Shown: positions 45,874-55,813 of the stretch, one piece after another
Layout of the letters: each line of letters opens with the position of its first letter
Position numbering within the stretch: the first letter of the stretch is position 1
From: Marinobacter sp. F3R08
GTDB lineage: Bacteria; Pseudomonadota; Gammaproteobacteria; Pseudomonadales; Oleiphilaceae
Direction of reading: 5' to 3'
NCBI RefSeq assembly: GCF_018860425.1
Contig: NZ_JAHKPI010000025.1
Coordinates: 466,524 to 530,523 of the forward strand
Length of the DNA stretch: 64,000 nucleotides
Program-made: the position numbers and the translations under genes
Notes under the pieces: generated by a model
What the model was told of the DNA's origin: nothing
The model's input: only the letters and a program-made list of their open reading frames with translations
Databases searched by the model: none

Positions 45874-46665
45874 ATGATGAAACACATTTCTTTCCGGCGC
45901 TGGCTTGCTCCTCTGGCCCTGTTGTTGTTTTTCGCCCCATTTCTGTCAACGGGCGAGGCTGTCGCCCAGAGCATACAGGAACCCGCCCCTGAGCATGCGG
46001 TTCCGGTTGATCCGCAGGATCCATGGGAAAGCTGGAACCGAAAGGTATACAGCTTCAACGAGACCATTGACCGTTGGTTCCTGAAACCGGTAGCCCGGGT
46101 GTATCGGACGTTCACCCCCAAAATTGTTGACCGTGGCATCACCAATTTTTTCAACAATCTGGGGGAACTCCGGAATTTCACCAACAGCTTGCTGCAATTA
46201 AAAGGGGAGTCTGCCGTTGTTGCGATCGGTCGCTTCACCTACAACACCACCTTCGGTCTGGGAGGCTTGATCGACGTTGCAACTGCGTTTGATCTGCCCG
46301 AACGGCCTGAGGATTTCGGTCAGACGCTGGGCTATTGGGGTTCCGGCTCGGGGCCCTATCTCATGCTTCCGTTGCTCGGGCCTTCCACACCAAGAGATTT
46401 TACCGGGTTTGTCACCGATGGTTTTGCGCTTCCATCCACGTGGGATGCTTTGGACCGTCCCGACGTCTATTACGCCCGGGGTCTTCAGGTTGTTGATAAA
46501 CGCGCAGACTTGATCCCGGCGGAAGGGTTTATATCCGGAGACAGCTACGTGTTCGTTCGTAACGCTTTCCTGCAACGCCGTGAATTCCTGATTAACGATG
46601 GGAAGGTTGTGAATGATCCGTTTGCCAGCGGGGATGATGAAGATCTGATGCTTGAAGATTTCTGA
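45874..46665 (+). CDS. MlaA (VacJ)-like outer-membrane protein without lipobox
   Basis: A 263-residue protein with the MlaA core: DPWESWNRKVYSFNETIDRWFLKPVARVY, FFNNLGELRNFTNSLLQLK, FTYNTTFGLGGLIDVATAFDLPERPEDFGQTLGYWG and GPYLMLPLLGPSTPRDFTG. The N-terminus is a signal peptide ending GEAVAQS, but there is no cysteine for lipidation, whereas MlaA is normally a lipoprotein. MlaA removes phospholipid from the outer leaflet of the outer membrane. This copy may be a soluble or peripheral version. It is followed 30 bp later by a patatin-like lipase, a suggestive lipid-handling pair. Confidence 0.88.
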   Translation: MMKHISFRRWLAPLALLLFFAPFLSTGEAVAQSIQEPAPEHAVPVDPQDPWESWNRKVYSFNETIDRWFLKPVARVYRTFTPKIVDRGITNFFNNLGELRNFTNSLLQLKGESAVVAIGRFTYNTTFGLGGLIDVATAFDLPERPEDFGQTLGYWGSGSGPYLMLPLLGPSTPRDFTGFVTDGFALPSTWDALDRPDVYYARGLQVVDKRADLIPAEGFISGDSYVFVRNAFLQRREFLINDGKVVNDPFASGDDEDLMLEDF

Positions 46666-46695
46666 GCATCATCCCGGATTGAAAGGAGGTCAGCG

Positions 46696-48183
46696 GTGCT
46701 CAAGGATCCAAGAATAGTCAAATTCAGGAAAATGCTGGCGGAGGCGCCGAACTACGAAGTTTGGAAGGCGGCGGCCCTGGAGCTGGATTACCTCGAAGGC
46801 AGCGTCGAGTGGAAGGAGGATTTTGCCTCTGATCTCTACCATTACGAAGTCATCTACGATCGGTTGAGTAATCTGAAGCAGTATCGCCAGCAAAACGACG
46901 TGGAACGTCTCAAGCGGGCTCTGCGGGAAGGATTGCACCACGATCTCGGTAATATGGGTAATCCCGCGCTTTATACACGGTCGCGGGTGGGTACCAAGCA
47001 CCTGATCGAGGAATACATTGCTCAGGTATGTGAATCGCTGGACTACCTTTGTGATCAGTCGGTACCCGGCTTTCCGGTTTCAGAAAAACTTCAGTTCTTC
47101 CGGGACACTCTGACCAGCTATGGCCGTCCCGCGCTTTTGCTGAGCGGTGGCGCTACTCTCGGTGTTTTTCACTTTGGTGTTATCAAGGCCTTGTGGGAAA
47201 AGGGACTTTTGCCCCAGGTTATTGCCGGCTCCAGTATCGGTGCGATTATCGCGGGTATTCTCGGAGTACATACGGACGCGGAAATACCTCAGATGCTGGT
47301 TCCGGAAAACCACAACCTGAAAGCGTGGAAATGGCGGGGTCTGCTGAGCGCGGTGCGCGGAGATGGACTCATGGATCAGGAAGAGCTGCGCAACTGTCTG
47401 CGTGGGAATGTCGGTGAGTACACCTTTGAAGAGGCCTATCAGCGAACCGGACGCTCGATCAATGTGAGCGTGTCGCCAGTACAGGCGCACCAGAAGGCGC
47501 GATTGTTGTGCGGGTACACCTCGCCCTACCTGATGGTCTGGAGTGCTGTGCTGGCAAGCGCTGCCGTACCCGGTATTTTCCCGCCTGTCACCTTGATGAA
47601 AAAGGACATTCAGGGCAACACGCTACCCTATATGCCACGCCTGAAATTTGTGGATGGCTCGGTTGTCAGCGATCTCCCCATCGAGCGGTTGATGCATCTT
47701 TACGATGTGAATTACACCATCGTGAGCCAGACCAATCCCCATGTAGTGCCATTCCTGAACCAGCGTGGGCGTGATGAAAAACTGTCTCTTGGCAATATAC
47801 CTCTGCACCTGCTCAAATCTGAAGTGCAGTTCCATGGCCAGGGTGTGTTTGATTATCTGCGCAAGCGTGTCAGGCCGGAACTTCTCCGGCAAATGTCGGG
47901 TCAGTTATACACCATAATGGCCCAGCGCTATTCGGGAGACGTTACCATTGCTCCTTCTTATTCGTTCAAGGACTACTCCAGGATGCTGTCCAATCCTGAT
48001 CCGGCCTATGTGAGGCAGATGATTCTGGCGGGTGAGCGTGCTACCTGGCCGAAAATCTCCATGATCCGCTCCCACGCCCGCATCTCGAAGACTCTTGAGC
48101 GATGTGTTCAACGGCTCAAGCTACAGAACCGGCGCACCGCCGAACTCAGACTGATCAGCAACGCGGATTCCGGTACGTCCTGA
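46696..48183 (+). CDS. DUF3336 patatin-like phospholipase
   Basis: A 495-residue serine hydrolase starting at GTG, with an AAAGGAGG site just upstream. The N-terminal 140 residues are the DUF3336 helical domain. The patatin domain has the oxyanion SGGATLGVFHFG (about 150-161), the nucleophile Ser180 in AGSSIGAI, and the dyad Asp in KFVDGSVVSDLP (about 319). The same arrangement is found in bacterial relatives of yeast TGL lipases. It would cleave acyl esters of triacylglycerol or phospholipid, perhaps storage wax or neutral lipid. The gspA gene starts one base after its stop. Confidence 0.9.
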   Translation: MLKDPRIVKFRKMLAEAPNYEVWKAAALELDYLEGSVEWKEDFASDLYHYEVIYDRLSNLKQYRQQNDVERLKRALREGLHHDLGNMGNPALYTRSRVGTKHLIEEYIAQVCESLDYLCDQSVPGFPVSEKLQFFRDTLTSYGRPALLLSGGATLGVFHFGVIKALWEKGLLPQVIAGSSIGAIIAGILGVHTDAEIPQMLVPENHNLKAWKWRGLLSAVRGDGLMDQEELRNCLRGNVGEYTFEEAYQRTGRSINVSVSPVQAHQKARLLCGYTSPYLMVWSAVLASAAVPGIFPPVTLMKKDIQGNTLPYMPRLKFVDGSVVSDLPIERLMHLYDVNYTIVSQTNPHVVPFLNQRGRDEKLSLGNIPLHLLKSEVQFHGQGVFDYLRKRVRPELLRQMSGQLYTIMAQRYSGDVTIAPSYSFKDYSRMLSNPDPAYVRQMILAGERATWPKISMIRSHARISKTLERCVQRLKLQNRRTAELRLISNADSGTS

Positions 48184-48184
48184 T

Positions 48185-49855
48185 ATGTATTATGATTTTT
48201 TCGGCTTTCGCGAACCGCCGTTTTCCATTGCGCCGGACCCTCGTTACCTGTACCTCAGTGACCGCCACAAGGAGGCACTGGCGCACCTGATGTATGGGGT
48301 TCAGGGGCAGGGCGGCTTCATTGTGATTACGGGTGAGGTGGGAACAGGAAAAACCACCGTCTCCCGTTGTTTTATTGAAAACGTGCCGGACAACGTCGAT
48401 ATTGCTTTGATCCTGAACCCGAGACTCTCCGCTCGGGAGTTGCTGTCTTCGATCTGTGACGAACTGGAAATTCCTCACGACATCAGTGCAACGATCAAGG
48501 AACTCGTGCATCTGATCAACCAGGATCTGCTCGCAGCGCATGCGGCGGGACGCCACAAGGTCCTGATGATCGATGAAGCCCAGAATCTGTCTGCCGACGT
48601 GCTGGAACAGCTCCGGCTTTTGACAAATCTGGAAACGGCAGAGAAGAAGCTGTTGCAGATTGTCCTGCTCGGCCAACCTGAATTACAGGAAATGCTGGCT
48701 CTTCCAGAGCTGCGTCAACTGAATCAGCGGGTTACTGCACGCTACCATCTGGATGCCATTGGGCGCGATGAGCTTGCGGCTTATCTTCGATATCGCCTCA
48801 GCGTTGCCGGAATGCGCGGAGACATTTTTTCGCAACGTGCAGTCAGTCGCCTCTATCGGGAAAGCCAGGGCATTCCCCGTTTGATCAACCTGATCAGTGA
48901 CCGGGCACTCCTGGGCGCGTATGCCGTAGGCGAACACGAGATAACAGCGAATCATATCAGGCAGGCGGCAAAGGAGGTTCGTGGACAGTCTCCAGGGACT
49001 TCGTCTTCACGTCGCTCCGCAGACAGATCCCAGTATCTGGTCGTTGCGGCTTCAGTTCTGCTCGCTGTGATCGGCACCTCCTGGTTGTTCGACCGCTGGT
49101 CCACTGATGGTGATCTGTTACTGTCCGACTCTCTCCAGGGGCCTGTTCAGCGGTTGGCAGGGCAGGATTCGGAGCAAGTAGAGGATCCGGAAACCATACC
49201 TGAAGAAGAACCTTCCGTAGTAAACGAACTGATCGTACCCGATCAATTGCTGGATTCGGTTTCGGCGTTTCAGGCACTTTTCCTGATCTGGGGGGTGGAT
49301 TATCAACCAGCAGAGGCGCCCGTTGCCTGCGACTGGGCCAGGGCGAACGGCCTGGCATGTCTGGAGCGGCAGGGAAGTCAGCGAAGTTTGGAATTTCTTG
49401 ATCGTCCGGCGATGCTTCAGCTTCAGGATGAAGCCGGAAACGAGGGGTTTGTTGTCCTTCGTCATCTCGATGGAGATACAGCGGAGATTGCCTTGCCGTC
49501 TGGCAGTCAAACCGTTTCCTTTGCCAGTATCGAACGGTATTGGTTCGGGGAGTACCGCGTGCTTTGGCGCCTACCGGAATATCTCACAGGTAACGGTTTT
49601 TATAGCAATGGCGCTGGTGAGCAACTTTGGCTTGGTGCGAGAATGATGGACCTTGCGGATCGGTACAGCGATTCCACGGCCGAAAGTGACCAGGTAAAAC
49701 GGATGGACACCGAGGCGCAGGTTCGCTGGTATCAAACTTTGCGAGGACTCACCGTGGATGGGATTGCTGGAGCAATGACGATCATCCAGATCAATAATGA
49801 TCTGGAAGCCTCCATTCCCCGCCTCGAGCCCCTGCAAACGAAAGGTCGAGAGTAG
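48185..49855 (+). CDS. gspA: GspA/ExeA-type ATPase
   Basis: A 556-residue inner-membrane protein. The N-terminus carries an AAA ATPase domain typical of ExeA (YYDFFGFREPPFSIAPDPRYLYLS, Walker A TGEVGTGKTT, Walker B VLMIDEAQNLS). A membrane helix at about residues 280-298 leads to a periplasmic region ending in a peptidoglycan-binding domain (LRGLTVDGIAGAMTIIQIN). ExeA/GspA and GspB remodel peptidoglycan to place the type II secretin. No other gsp genes are near. It is tightly coupled to gspB. Confidence 0.9.
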   Translation: MYYDFFGFREPPFSIAPDPRYLYLSDRHKEALAHLMYGVQGQGGFIVITGEVGTGKTTVSRCFIENVPDNVDIALILNPRLSARELLSSICDELEIPHDISATIKELVHLINQDLLAAHAAGRHKVLMIDEAQNLSADVLEQLRLLTNLETAEKKLLQIVLLGQPELQEMLALPELRQLNQRVTARYHLDAIGRDELAAYLRYRLSVAGMRGDIFSQRAVSRLYRESQGIPRLINLISDRALLGAYAVGEHEITANHIRQAAKEVRGQSPGTSSSRRSADRSQYLVVAASVLLAVIGTSWLFDRWSTDGDLLLSDSLQGPVQRLAGQDSEQVEDPETIPEEEPSVVNELIVPDQLLDSVSAFQALFLIWGVDYQPAEAPVACDWARANGLACLERQGSQRSLEFLDRPAMLQLQDEAGNEGFVVLRHLDGDTAEIALPSGSQTVSFASIERYWFGEYRVLWRLPEYLTGNGFYSNGAGEQLWLGARMMDLADRYSDSTAESDQVKRMDTEAQVRWYQTLRGLTVDGIAGAMTIIQINNDLEASIPRLEPLQTKGRE

Positions 49856-49857
49856 TC

Positions 49858-50586
49858 ATGTCATACATTCTTGACGCGTTGCAAAAATCGGAAACCGAGC
49901 GCCGGCAAGGCCGCGTTCCGGATCTTGGTCAGCAGGTACAGCTGATCCATCGTCCAAAGAAAAAGGGCCTGTCACCCGCTATTTGGGTGGCTCTGGCCCT
50001 CTTCCTCAACGCCGCCGTTCTGGTTCTCTTCGTCTGGTCGGGGGCGCCTTTGCCCTGGGTTTCCGATGAGCCAGCGGTCGCCCAGGCCAGCTCTGAGGAG
50101 ACGGTGAATGTTCCGGAGTCTGCACCAGTTGAACGTGCACCCGGGCCTGAGCCGCGTTCAGACAGCTCCGCTGCCGGGACGGAGGAGATCCCTGAGCCTG
50201 CCACGTCCGAGCCTGCAACCAAGCCAGTGGTACCGGATCTCTCCGCGTCGGAGAGCCGGGAACGAGCAACGGTTATCGTGCCTTCATCCGTAATGCCCGA
50301 AACCACAGTCCCGATTGTGGAAGAGGCACAGGCGGGGCGAGTGCCTCATCTGGTAGAGTTGCCACTTTCATTCCAGAAGAGCGTCCCCGATTTGACTTTT
50401 AACAGCCATATCTACTCTTCATCTCCCGCATCCAGCCGGGTGATGATCAACGATACCTACCTGAAAGTGGGCGATTCCTTTGAGGGTCTTCGGGTGGATG
50501 AAATCACCGAAGAAGGCGTGGTGCTGAGCCGAGACGGCAGACGCTTCCGCGTTGGTGTTGTCCGGGATTGGGTGAGCCCCCGCTGA
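49858..50586 (+). CDS. gspB: GspB/ExeB-type type II secretion accessory protein
   Basis: A 242-residue protein starting two bases after gspA. It opens with the GspB signature SYILDALQKSETERRQGRVPD. A membrane helix (about 40-60, AIWVALALFLNAAVLVLFVW) is followed by a Pro/Glu/Ser-rich linker and a C-terminal periplasmic domain with YSSSPASSRVMINDTYLKVGD and GVVLSRDGRRFRV, the T2SSB fold. It is thought to work with GspA in secretin assembly at the cell wall. Its last base is shared with the dinG start. Confidence 0.9.
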   Translation: MSYILDALQKSETERRQGRVPDLGQQVQLIHRPKKKGLSPAIWVALALFLNAAVLVLFVWSGAPLPWVSDEPAVAQASSEETVNVPESAPVERAPGPEPRSDSSAAGTEEIPEPATSEPATKPVVPDLSASESRERATVIVPSSVMPETTVPIVEEAQAGRVPHLVELPLSFQKSVPDLTFNSHIYSSSPASSRVMINDTYLKVGDSFEGLRVDEITEEGVVLSRDGRRFRVGVVRDWVSPR

Positions 50587-52790
50587 TGGCGCTGACCGAC
50601 GACATCAAGCAGTCAATCCAGCAAGGTTATCGGGATGTATTGGCGGGCAAGGATATTCGTGCGCGCTATGGCCAGCGTCTGATGATTGCCGAAATTGCCA
50701 GGTACATGGGCGATATTACTGAAAATGATGGTCAGAGAACCTCCCCGGCCTCAGCCTGTGTGGTGGAAGCCGGAACCGGGACAGGAAAAACCCTCGCCTA
50801 CTTGATCGCTGCCATTCCGGTCGCAAGGGCTCTGGGTAAAACGCTTGTTATTTCTACCGCTACGGTGGCTCTCCAGGACCAGATTGTGCTCAAGGATCTC
50901 CCCGATCTTAAAAAGCACAGCAAGATGGATTTCGACTGGACCCTGGCCAAAGGCCGGGGTCGTTACCTTTGTATGTCCCGGCTGGAGGCCAGGTTGCATG
51001 ACGAAGGGAACACCGACAGCGATACCATGCCATTGTTCCTGCTGGATGGGCCAGGGAATGAAGAGCCGGGCACCCGCGCGTTTTTCGAGGAAATGCTGGC
51101 CAGTTACGGCTCCCGCGAATGGGATGGTGACAGGGATCACTGGCCGGAGCAGATCCCTGACGATGTTTGGCGACAGGTGACCACGGATCATCGCCAGTGT
51201 ACCAACCGTCACTGCAGTTACTTTGACAGTTGCGCGTTCTTCGATGCCCGTAAAGATCTCGACGATGCGGATATTGTGGTGGCCAACCATGATCTGGTAT
51301 TGGCAGACCTGGCACTGGGTGGAGGGGCGATCCTTCCAGAGCCGGAAAATGCGCTTTACATTTTTGATGAAGCTCATCACCTCCCGGACAAGGCATTGAA
51401 CCATTTTGCCGCGTCACTCCCTCTTAATGCCACCCGCCAGTGGTTGAAACAACTCGCCCAGGCGCTGGTGAAAATGCAGCCTTACCTTGCCGCTGGCACG
51501 CAGGCCGCCAAATCGCTTGATCGGATCAGTTCGGCGTCCAGGGAGGTCGATCTGGTATTGAATCGCGTCTATGAGGAAGCCGAGCAGAATACCGGGTGGG
51601 AATTTAATGAAGAGCGTCGGTCGGCCCAATGGCGTTATCCGGAAGGAGAGCTGCCGGAAGCCGTGGCGGAACTGGCAGCGGAGAGCCGCATTGCGACGGC
51701 CAATATGGTGCGCCAACTGGGTGTCCTGGCCGACGAACTCCAGGGTGCCTTTGATGAGCGTAAGGAACATGAGATTGACAGGGAAACCGCGGAAGCCTGG
51801 TATCCGGTGATTGGGGCTTTCCACTCTCGGGCGGAGGATCAGCTACGGCTCTGGACGGCGTGGTGCGAGCAAGGAACCGCAAAACCTGACAGTGAAGCAA
51901 ATTCCGACCCGGAAACAGGAAAGGAGACCGGAGCCAGTCGACCGGCCCTGAAAAGTCCGCCACCGGCTCGCTGGGCGGTGCGCCAGCGCTGGGATCACGC
52001 GGAGGACATTACGCTATACAGTTCCCCGGTTCTGGCAGACAACCTGCTGTATTCGAGACTCTGGTCCAGAGCCTATGGGGCCGTGCTAACCAGTGCCACG
52101 CTGACTGCGCTTGGCCGGTTCGATCGACTGAATGCCCGGGCGGGATTACCGCAGGGAAGCAGATTCCTCGTTGTCCCCAGCTCATTCCGTTATGGCGAGA
52201 TGGCGACCGTAGAGGTGCCTGCAATGTCGTCCATGCCTACTGATGATGGCTTTGCTGATGAGCTTGTTGCACGACTGCCGGGCCTGTGGGCGGGTGAGAA
52301 AGCAACCCTGGTATTGTTTACATCCAGGCGGCAGATGCAGCAGGTGCGCGACGGACTAGCCCCGGATTATCCTGATCTGATAATTACCCAGGATGATATG
52401 GCTAAAGGCGAGGTTCTCAGACAGCATTGTAGCCGGGTCGACGAGGGTCGTCCGAGTGTGTTGTTCGGGGTTGCCAGTTTCGCTGAGGGTATCGATCTTC
52501 CCGGGAAATACCTGCACCATGTGGTGATTACGCGGCTTCCGTTTTCCGTCCCCGACGATCCCATTGAGGCGAGTCTGGCCGAGTGGGTTACCCAGAGAGG
52601 CGGCAATCCTTTTATGGAAATCACTGTCCCTGATGCTTCAATCAAGCTGGTTCAGGCGGTAGGTCGGCTTCTCAGGACCGAACAGGATACGGGTAGGGTA
52701 ACCATTCTGGATCGCCGGATCATTGCTCGACGATACGGTCAGCTCTTGCTGGATGCCTTGCCGCCGTTTCGCAGAATTATCGAACGCTGA
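50586..52790 (+). CDS. dinG: ATP-dependent DNA helicase DinG
   Basis: A 734-residue XPD-like helicase from the ATG that overlaps the gspB stop. Walker A is VVEAGTGTGKTLAYLIA and the DEAH box FDEAHHLPD. The iron-sulfur cysteines are visible in YLCMSRLEARL and in CTNRHCSYFDSC (four in all). C-terminal motifs include LVLFTSRRQMQQV, VLFGVASFAEGIDLPG and VQAVGRLLRTEQDTG. It unwinds DNA and R-loops, coupled to replication and repair. The [4Fe-4S] form distinguishes DinG from non-cluster relatives. Confidence 0.93.
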   Translation: MALTDDIKQSIQQGYRDVLAGKDIRARYGQRLMIAEIARYMGDITENDGQRTSPASACVVEAGTGTGKTLAYLIAAIPVARALGKTLVISTATVALQDQIVLKDLPDLKKHSKMDFDWTLAKGRGRYLCMSRLEARLHDEGNTDSDTMPLFLLDGPGNEEPGTRAFFEEMLASYGSREWDGDRDHWPEQIPDDVWRQVTTDHRQCTNRHCSYFDSCAFFDARKDLDDADIVVANHDLVLADLALGGGAILPEPENALYIFDEAHHLPDKALNHFAASLPLNATRQWLKQLAQALVKMQPYLAAGTQAAKSLDRISSASREVDLVLNRVYEEAEQNTGWEFNEERRSAQWRYPEGELPEAVAELAAESRIATANMVRQLGVLADELQGAFDERKEHEIDRETAEAWYPVIGAFHSRAEDQLRLWTAWCEQGTAKPDSEANSDPETGKETGASRPALKSPPPARWAVRQRWDHAEDITLYSSPVLADNLLYSRLWSRAYGAVLTSATLTALGRFDRLNARAGLPQGSRFLVVPSSFRYGEMATVEVPAMSSMPTDDGFADELVARLPGLWAGEKATLVLFTSRRQMQQVRDGLAPDYPDLIITQDDMAKGEVLRQHCSRVDEGRPSVLFGVASFAEGIDLPGKYLHHVVITRLPFSVPDDPIEASLAEWVTQRGGNPFMEITVPDASIKLVQAVGRLLRTEQDTGRVTILDRRIIARRYGQLLLDALPPFRRIIER

Positions 52791-52816
52791 GTTCTTTTAA
52801 GGCTTCGTACCTCCAT

Positions 52817-52848
52817 AAAAAAAGAGCCAGCCCAAAAGGGGTGGCTCT
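52817..52848 (-). terminator. Intrinsic terminator for the LuxR-type gene
   Basis: AGAGCCA (52823-52829) pairs with TGGCTCT (52842-52848), with extra pairing of CCC and GGG inside. Seven As at 52817-52823 become a T run after the hairpin on the minus strand. It lies 210 bp beyond the stop of the large regulator at 53059. The 268-bp gap contains nothing else I can identify. Confidence 0.75.
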
Positions 52849-53058
52849 GATCAAAGGGGTTCGTTCGAACCCGGGCGTCGAAACAACGCGGAACAAGAAA
52901 TCTGAAGGCCTGAAGTTTCAGAATTCCTGATGAGGTTTCCCCCATCGATGAAACAATAATAGGGGATTACAGGGCGTAGCCGGATCGTCCAAAGGGCGTA
53001 GCGGGCTTAGATTGTTGGCAGGAAGTGTGATCGGCATCACATTTAAGGGGTGTCTGTG

Positions 53059-55779
53059 TCAGGTGTTCAGCAATTCCAGTTCCCGGGCTCGGGCCAGCGC
53101 TTCGGTTCTTCGTCCGACCCCCAGCTTGCTGTACAGGTTGCGGATATGGGCCTTCACAGTCGCCGGTGCGACCTGCATTCTGGAGGCTATTTCCTTGTTC
53201 GCGTGCCCCTCATGAATTAATTCAAGCACTTCCAGCTCACGCTGACTTAGCGGTTCTGGCAGTGCGCCTGCCCTGTGTTCGGAGCGATCAGCCGCCCTGG
53301 AACCAGGGCTCTTGCCGGATACAGGTCTCGGCTGGCCGGATTTGTCTTGGTCAAGCAGCATTTGTCTGACACTGACATTCCAGCTGCCGGGCGAGTTCAG
53401 CGCAGGCAGATCCAGAAGCAGCGCGCGCAGATACGGGCTTTCTTCTGCCAGCAGGCGCATGAATCCGGCCTCGGAGGCCAGAGTTAAGGCGCGTGTCAGT
53501 ATCTGTGCCGATTCGTCTTTTCGAGCCTGTTGAGCAAGGGACTCACCATATACCAACAATATTTCCACCAGATGGCGGTTGTGGGCATTTCGTTCAGCTG
53601 GATTCAATAGTGCAGCGAGTATCTCCTGGGCCCGCTCCGGTTGCTCCAGTGCCACCAGAACACGGGCCTTGCTGATCTGATTCTGTTCACGGTGAAGAGG
53701 GTTGGTAAACTCGGCATCAATGTGAAAATCCAGGCTGGCACGGGCTTTTTGTGGCTGGCCCGCGGCAAGGTAGCAGCGAGCCAGCAGAGCGGTGCTGGCG
53801 GGTGGCTCGAAAACAATCTGTTCTCGCCGTTTGCGGGCTGTCAGAGCGGCATCCTCCAGGGCTTCGATGGCGTCCTGGAACTTACCCTCGCTGAAGGCAA
53901 GGTGACCGCGCACGTATTGAATGATCACGTGTTGACCGGGTTCTGTGCCCCGCTGCACATGTTCCAGCAGCGGTTGCAGGTACGTTGCCGCCAGTTGGGG
54001 ATGGTTCCGCTCCCGATGGATTTCACTGAGTGTGCTGTTCTGCCAGCAGGATATCAGCCGTGGCTGACCGGGATCCGAATAGTGCCGGTCTACCCACTGC
54101 CGGATGTCGGCGCAGGTTTCCAGTGCCAGATCTATATCGCCTCGATTGTATTGAATCCACGCCAGCAGACCGCCACTGGAAAGGACGGTGCTGGGTTTAT
54201 GTTCAAGCTGTCCGTATCGAACTGCCGACTGGAGAGCGTCTTCGGCTTCGGTAAGCTCGCCCTTGCCATAATAGTCCAGACCCAATCCGTAATACGTCAC
54301 CGATTTCAGCGGAATCCGGGTGTGGTCTATTTCTCTGAGCACCTGTCGAGTCAGATCGGAGGCGCTCTTGTCATCCCGCTTCGTCCGGGCCAGGTAGGAG
54401 CGCATCAGAGAAATCTCACTTTGCAGACCGAGTGCACCTTCGGCGTCCGGATGGGAATCGGCGACCTGTCGATCCAGAAGGTCCTCAAGCGCCGACAGCA
54501 GCGGTTCCAGTGTATCTACCCGGTTTGCGAAGAACAGGCCCCAGATCCGGAGCATCTGGAGTTGTGGCTTATCGGCCAGCAGAGCCTTAGGAAGGGCATC
54601 AAGCCAGTTGAGTACTGGCAGGTGGTAGCCACTATGAATCAGGTTGTTGCCGTATTCCGCCAAGACGCGTGCGAGCCATGGCCAGTCTTCGTGTCGCACA
54701 ATCTGGGCAATGGCCTCCTGGACATGCCCGTGGGCCAGTAACCAATCGACTGTAAGCTGCCAGAGCCGTGTTGCCTTCTCAGATTCAGAGTGGTTGATCC
54801 GAAGCAGCAGGGCATCCCGAAACAGATCGTGGTAGCGAAACCATTCGTTCCGGTTATCCAGGGGAATCAGGAACAGATTTTGACTGAGGAGGGTCTCGAG
54901 CATTTCCTGACTGTTGCCAGACCCACGGATGGAATCGCATAGGGAAGCGCAGAGGCGCGGACAACAAGCGGTTTCCAGCAGGAAGTTGCCAATATCGGGT
55001 GGTTGTTGATCGAGCACTTCGCTAAGGACGTAATCACTGATATGACGCTCACCCAGGTTTAACTCTGTCCCACTGTTGGCCGCGTTCTTCCCAGACAGAG
55101 CCGAGAGTTGCATGGCAGCGACCCAACCCTCGGTTCTTCGGCAAATGGCGAGGATATCCTCATCGGTAATTTCGAGGCCCATGGTGTTGCGAAAGAACTG
55201 ACGGCATTCGTTTTCTGAAAATGCCAGGAGACCAGGGTGGATATCCTGAATCCAGCGGCGGACGCGCCAGCGGGCCAGGGGTAAGGGCGGTTCGGTCCGG
55301 GATACCATGGTGATCAGGATTTCCGGCGACAAATAGTCAATAAAATAAGCGAACTGCCGGTGAATGTCCGGGTTTCCGATAAAGTGAAAATCATCAAGCA
55401 CCAGTGACCAGGGACTCCCGTCGTTTGCCAGGGTATTGATCAGGCCGGTGATGGTTTCAATGAAAGTGTCATCGGATTGATGCGCAAGTTGTTTGCGCAA
55501 GTCGGCCGCTCCGGCCAGGCCTGCCTGTTCGAAGGCGCCTATAACGTATTGCCAGAATCGCCTGGGCTCATCATCGTGCTCGTCCAGAGAAAGCCAGGCT
55601 GAAGGTGTTGAAACCTGAGAGCACCACTGGGCCACCAGCGTGGTTTTGCCAAACCCGGCCGGTGCAATCACCAGATTCAGCCGTCTTTGTCCCGAAGGTT
55701 CAAGTAAGCTGCTCAACCGCTCACGCTTGACGGTGCGTGAATCTGAAGTTGGTCTGAGAAACTTGGTGGTGAGCAGCAT
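53059..55779 (-). CDS. MalT/AlkS-like LuxR-family regulator
   Basis: A 906-residue LAL regulator. The N-terminal STAND ATPase has a P-loop in IAPAGFGKTTLVAQW and LVLDDFHFIGNP (Walker B). A long helical-repeat (TPR-like) sensor occupies about residues 340-830. The C-terminal LuxR helix-turn-helix is LSQRELEVLELIHEGHANKE, then ATVKAHIRNLYSKLGV. In MalT and AlkS an inducer bound by the sensor domain allows ATP-dependent oligomerisation and gene activation. The inducer is unknown here and no obvious target gene is adjacent. A plausible promoter is at 55814-55841. Confidence 0.9.
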   Translation of the reverse strand: MLLTTKFLRPTSDSRTVKRERLSSLLEPSGQRRLNLVIAPAGFGKTTLVAQWCSQVSTPSAWLSLDEHDDEPRRFWQYVIGAFEQAGLAGAADLRKQLAHQSDDTFIETITGLINTLANDGSPWSLVLDDFHFIGNPDIHRQFAYFIDYLSPEILITMVSRTEPPLPLARWRVRRWIQDIHPGLLAFSENECRQFFRNTMGLEITDEDILAICRRTEGWVAAMQLSALSGKNAANSGTELNLGERHISDYVLSEVLDQQPPDIGNFLLETACCPRLCASLCDSIRGSGNSQEMLETLLSQNLFLIPLDNRNEWFRYHDLFRDALLLRINHSESEKATRLWQLTVDWLLAHGHVQEAIAQIVRHEDWPWLARVLAEYGNNLIHSGYHLPVLNWLDALPKALLADKPQLQMLRIWGLFFANRVDTLEPLLSALEDLLDRQVADSHPDAEGALGLQSEISLMRSYLARTKRDDKSASDLTRQVLREIDHTRIPLKSVTYYGLGLDYYGKGELTEAEDALQSAVRYGQLEHKPSTVLSSGGLLAWIQYNRGDIDLALETCADIRQWVDRHYSDPGQPRLISCWQNSTLSEIHRERNHPQLAATYLQPLLEHVQRGTEPGQHVIIQYVRGHLAFSEGKFQDAIEALEDAALTARKRREQIVFEPPASTALLARCYLAAGQPQKARASLDFHIDAEFTNPLHREQNQISKARVLVALEQPERAQEILAALLNPAERNAHNRHLVEILLVYGESLAQQARKDESAQILTRALTLASEAGFMRLLAEESPYLRALLLDLPALNSPGSWNVSVRQMLLDQDKSGQPRPVSGKSPGSRAADRSEHRAGALPEPLSQRELEVLELIHEGHANKEIASRMQVAPATVKAHIRNLYSKLGVGRRTEALARARELELLNT

Positions 55780-55813
55780 GGAGCCCCTGAACGCTGGATA
55801 TTATCGAATAGGG

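Noticed and set aside
53641-54741. 366-residue open frame on the plus strand
   Set aside because: Antisense to the repeat region of the MalT-like regulator; no domain or ribosome site.
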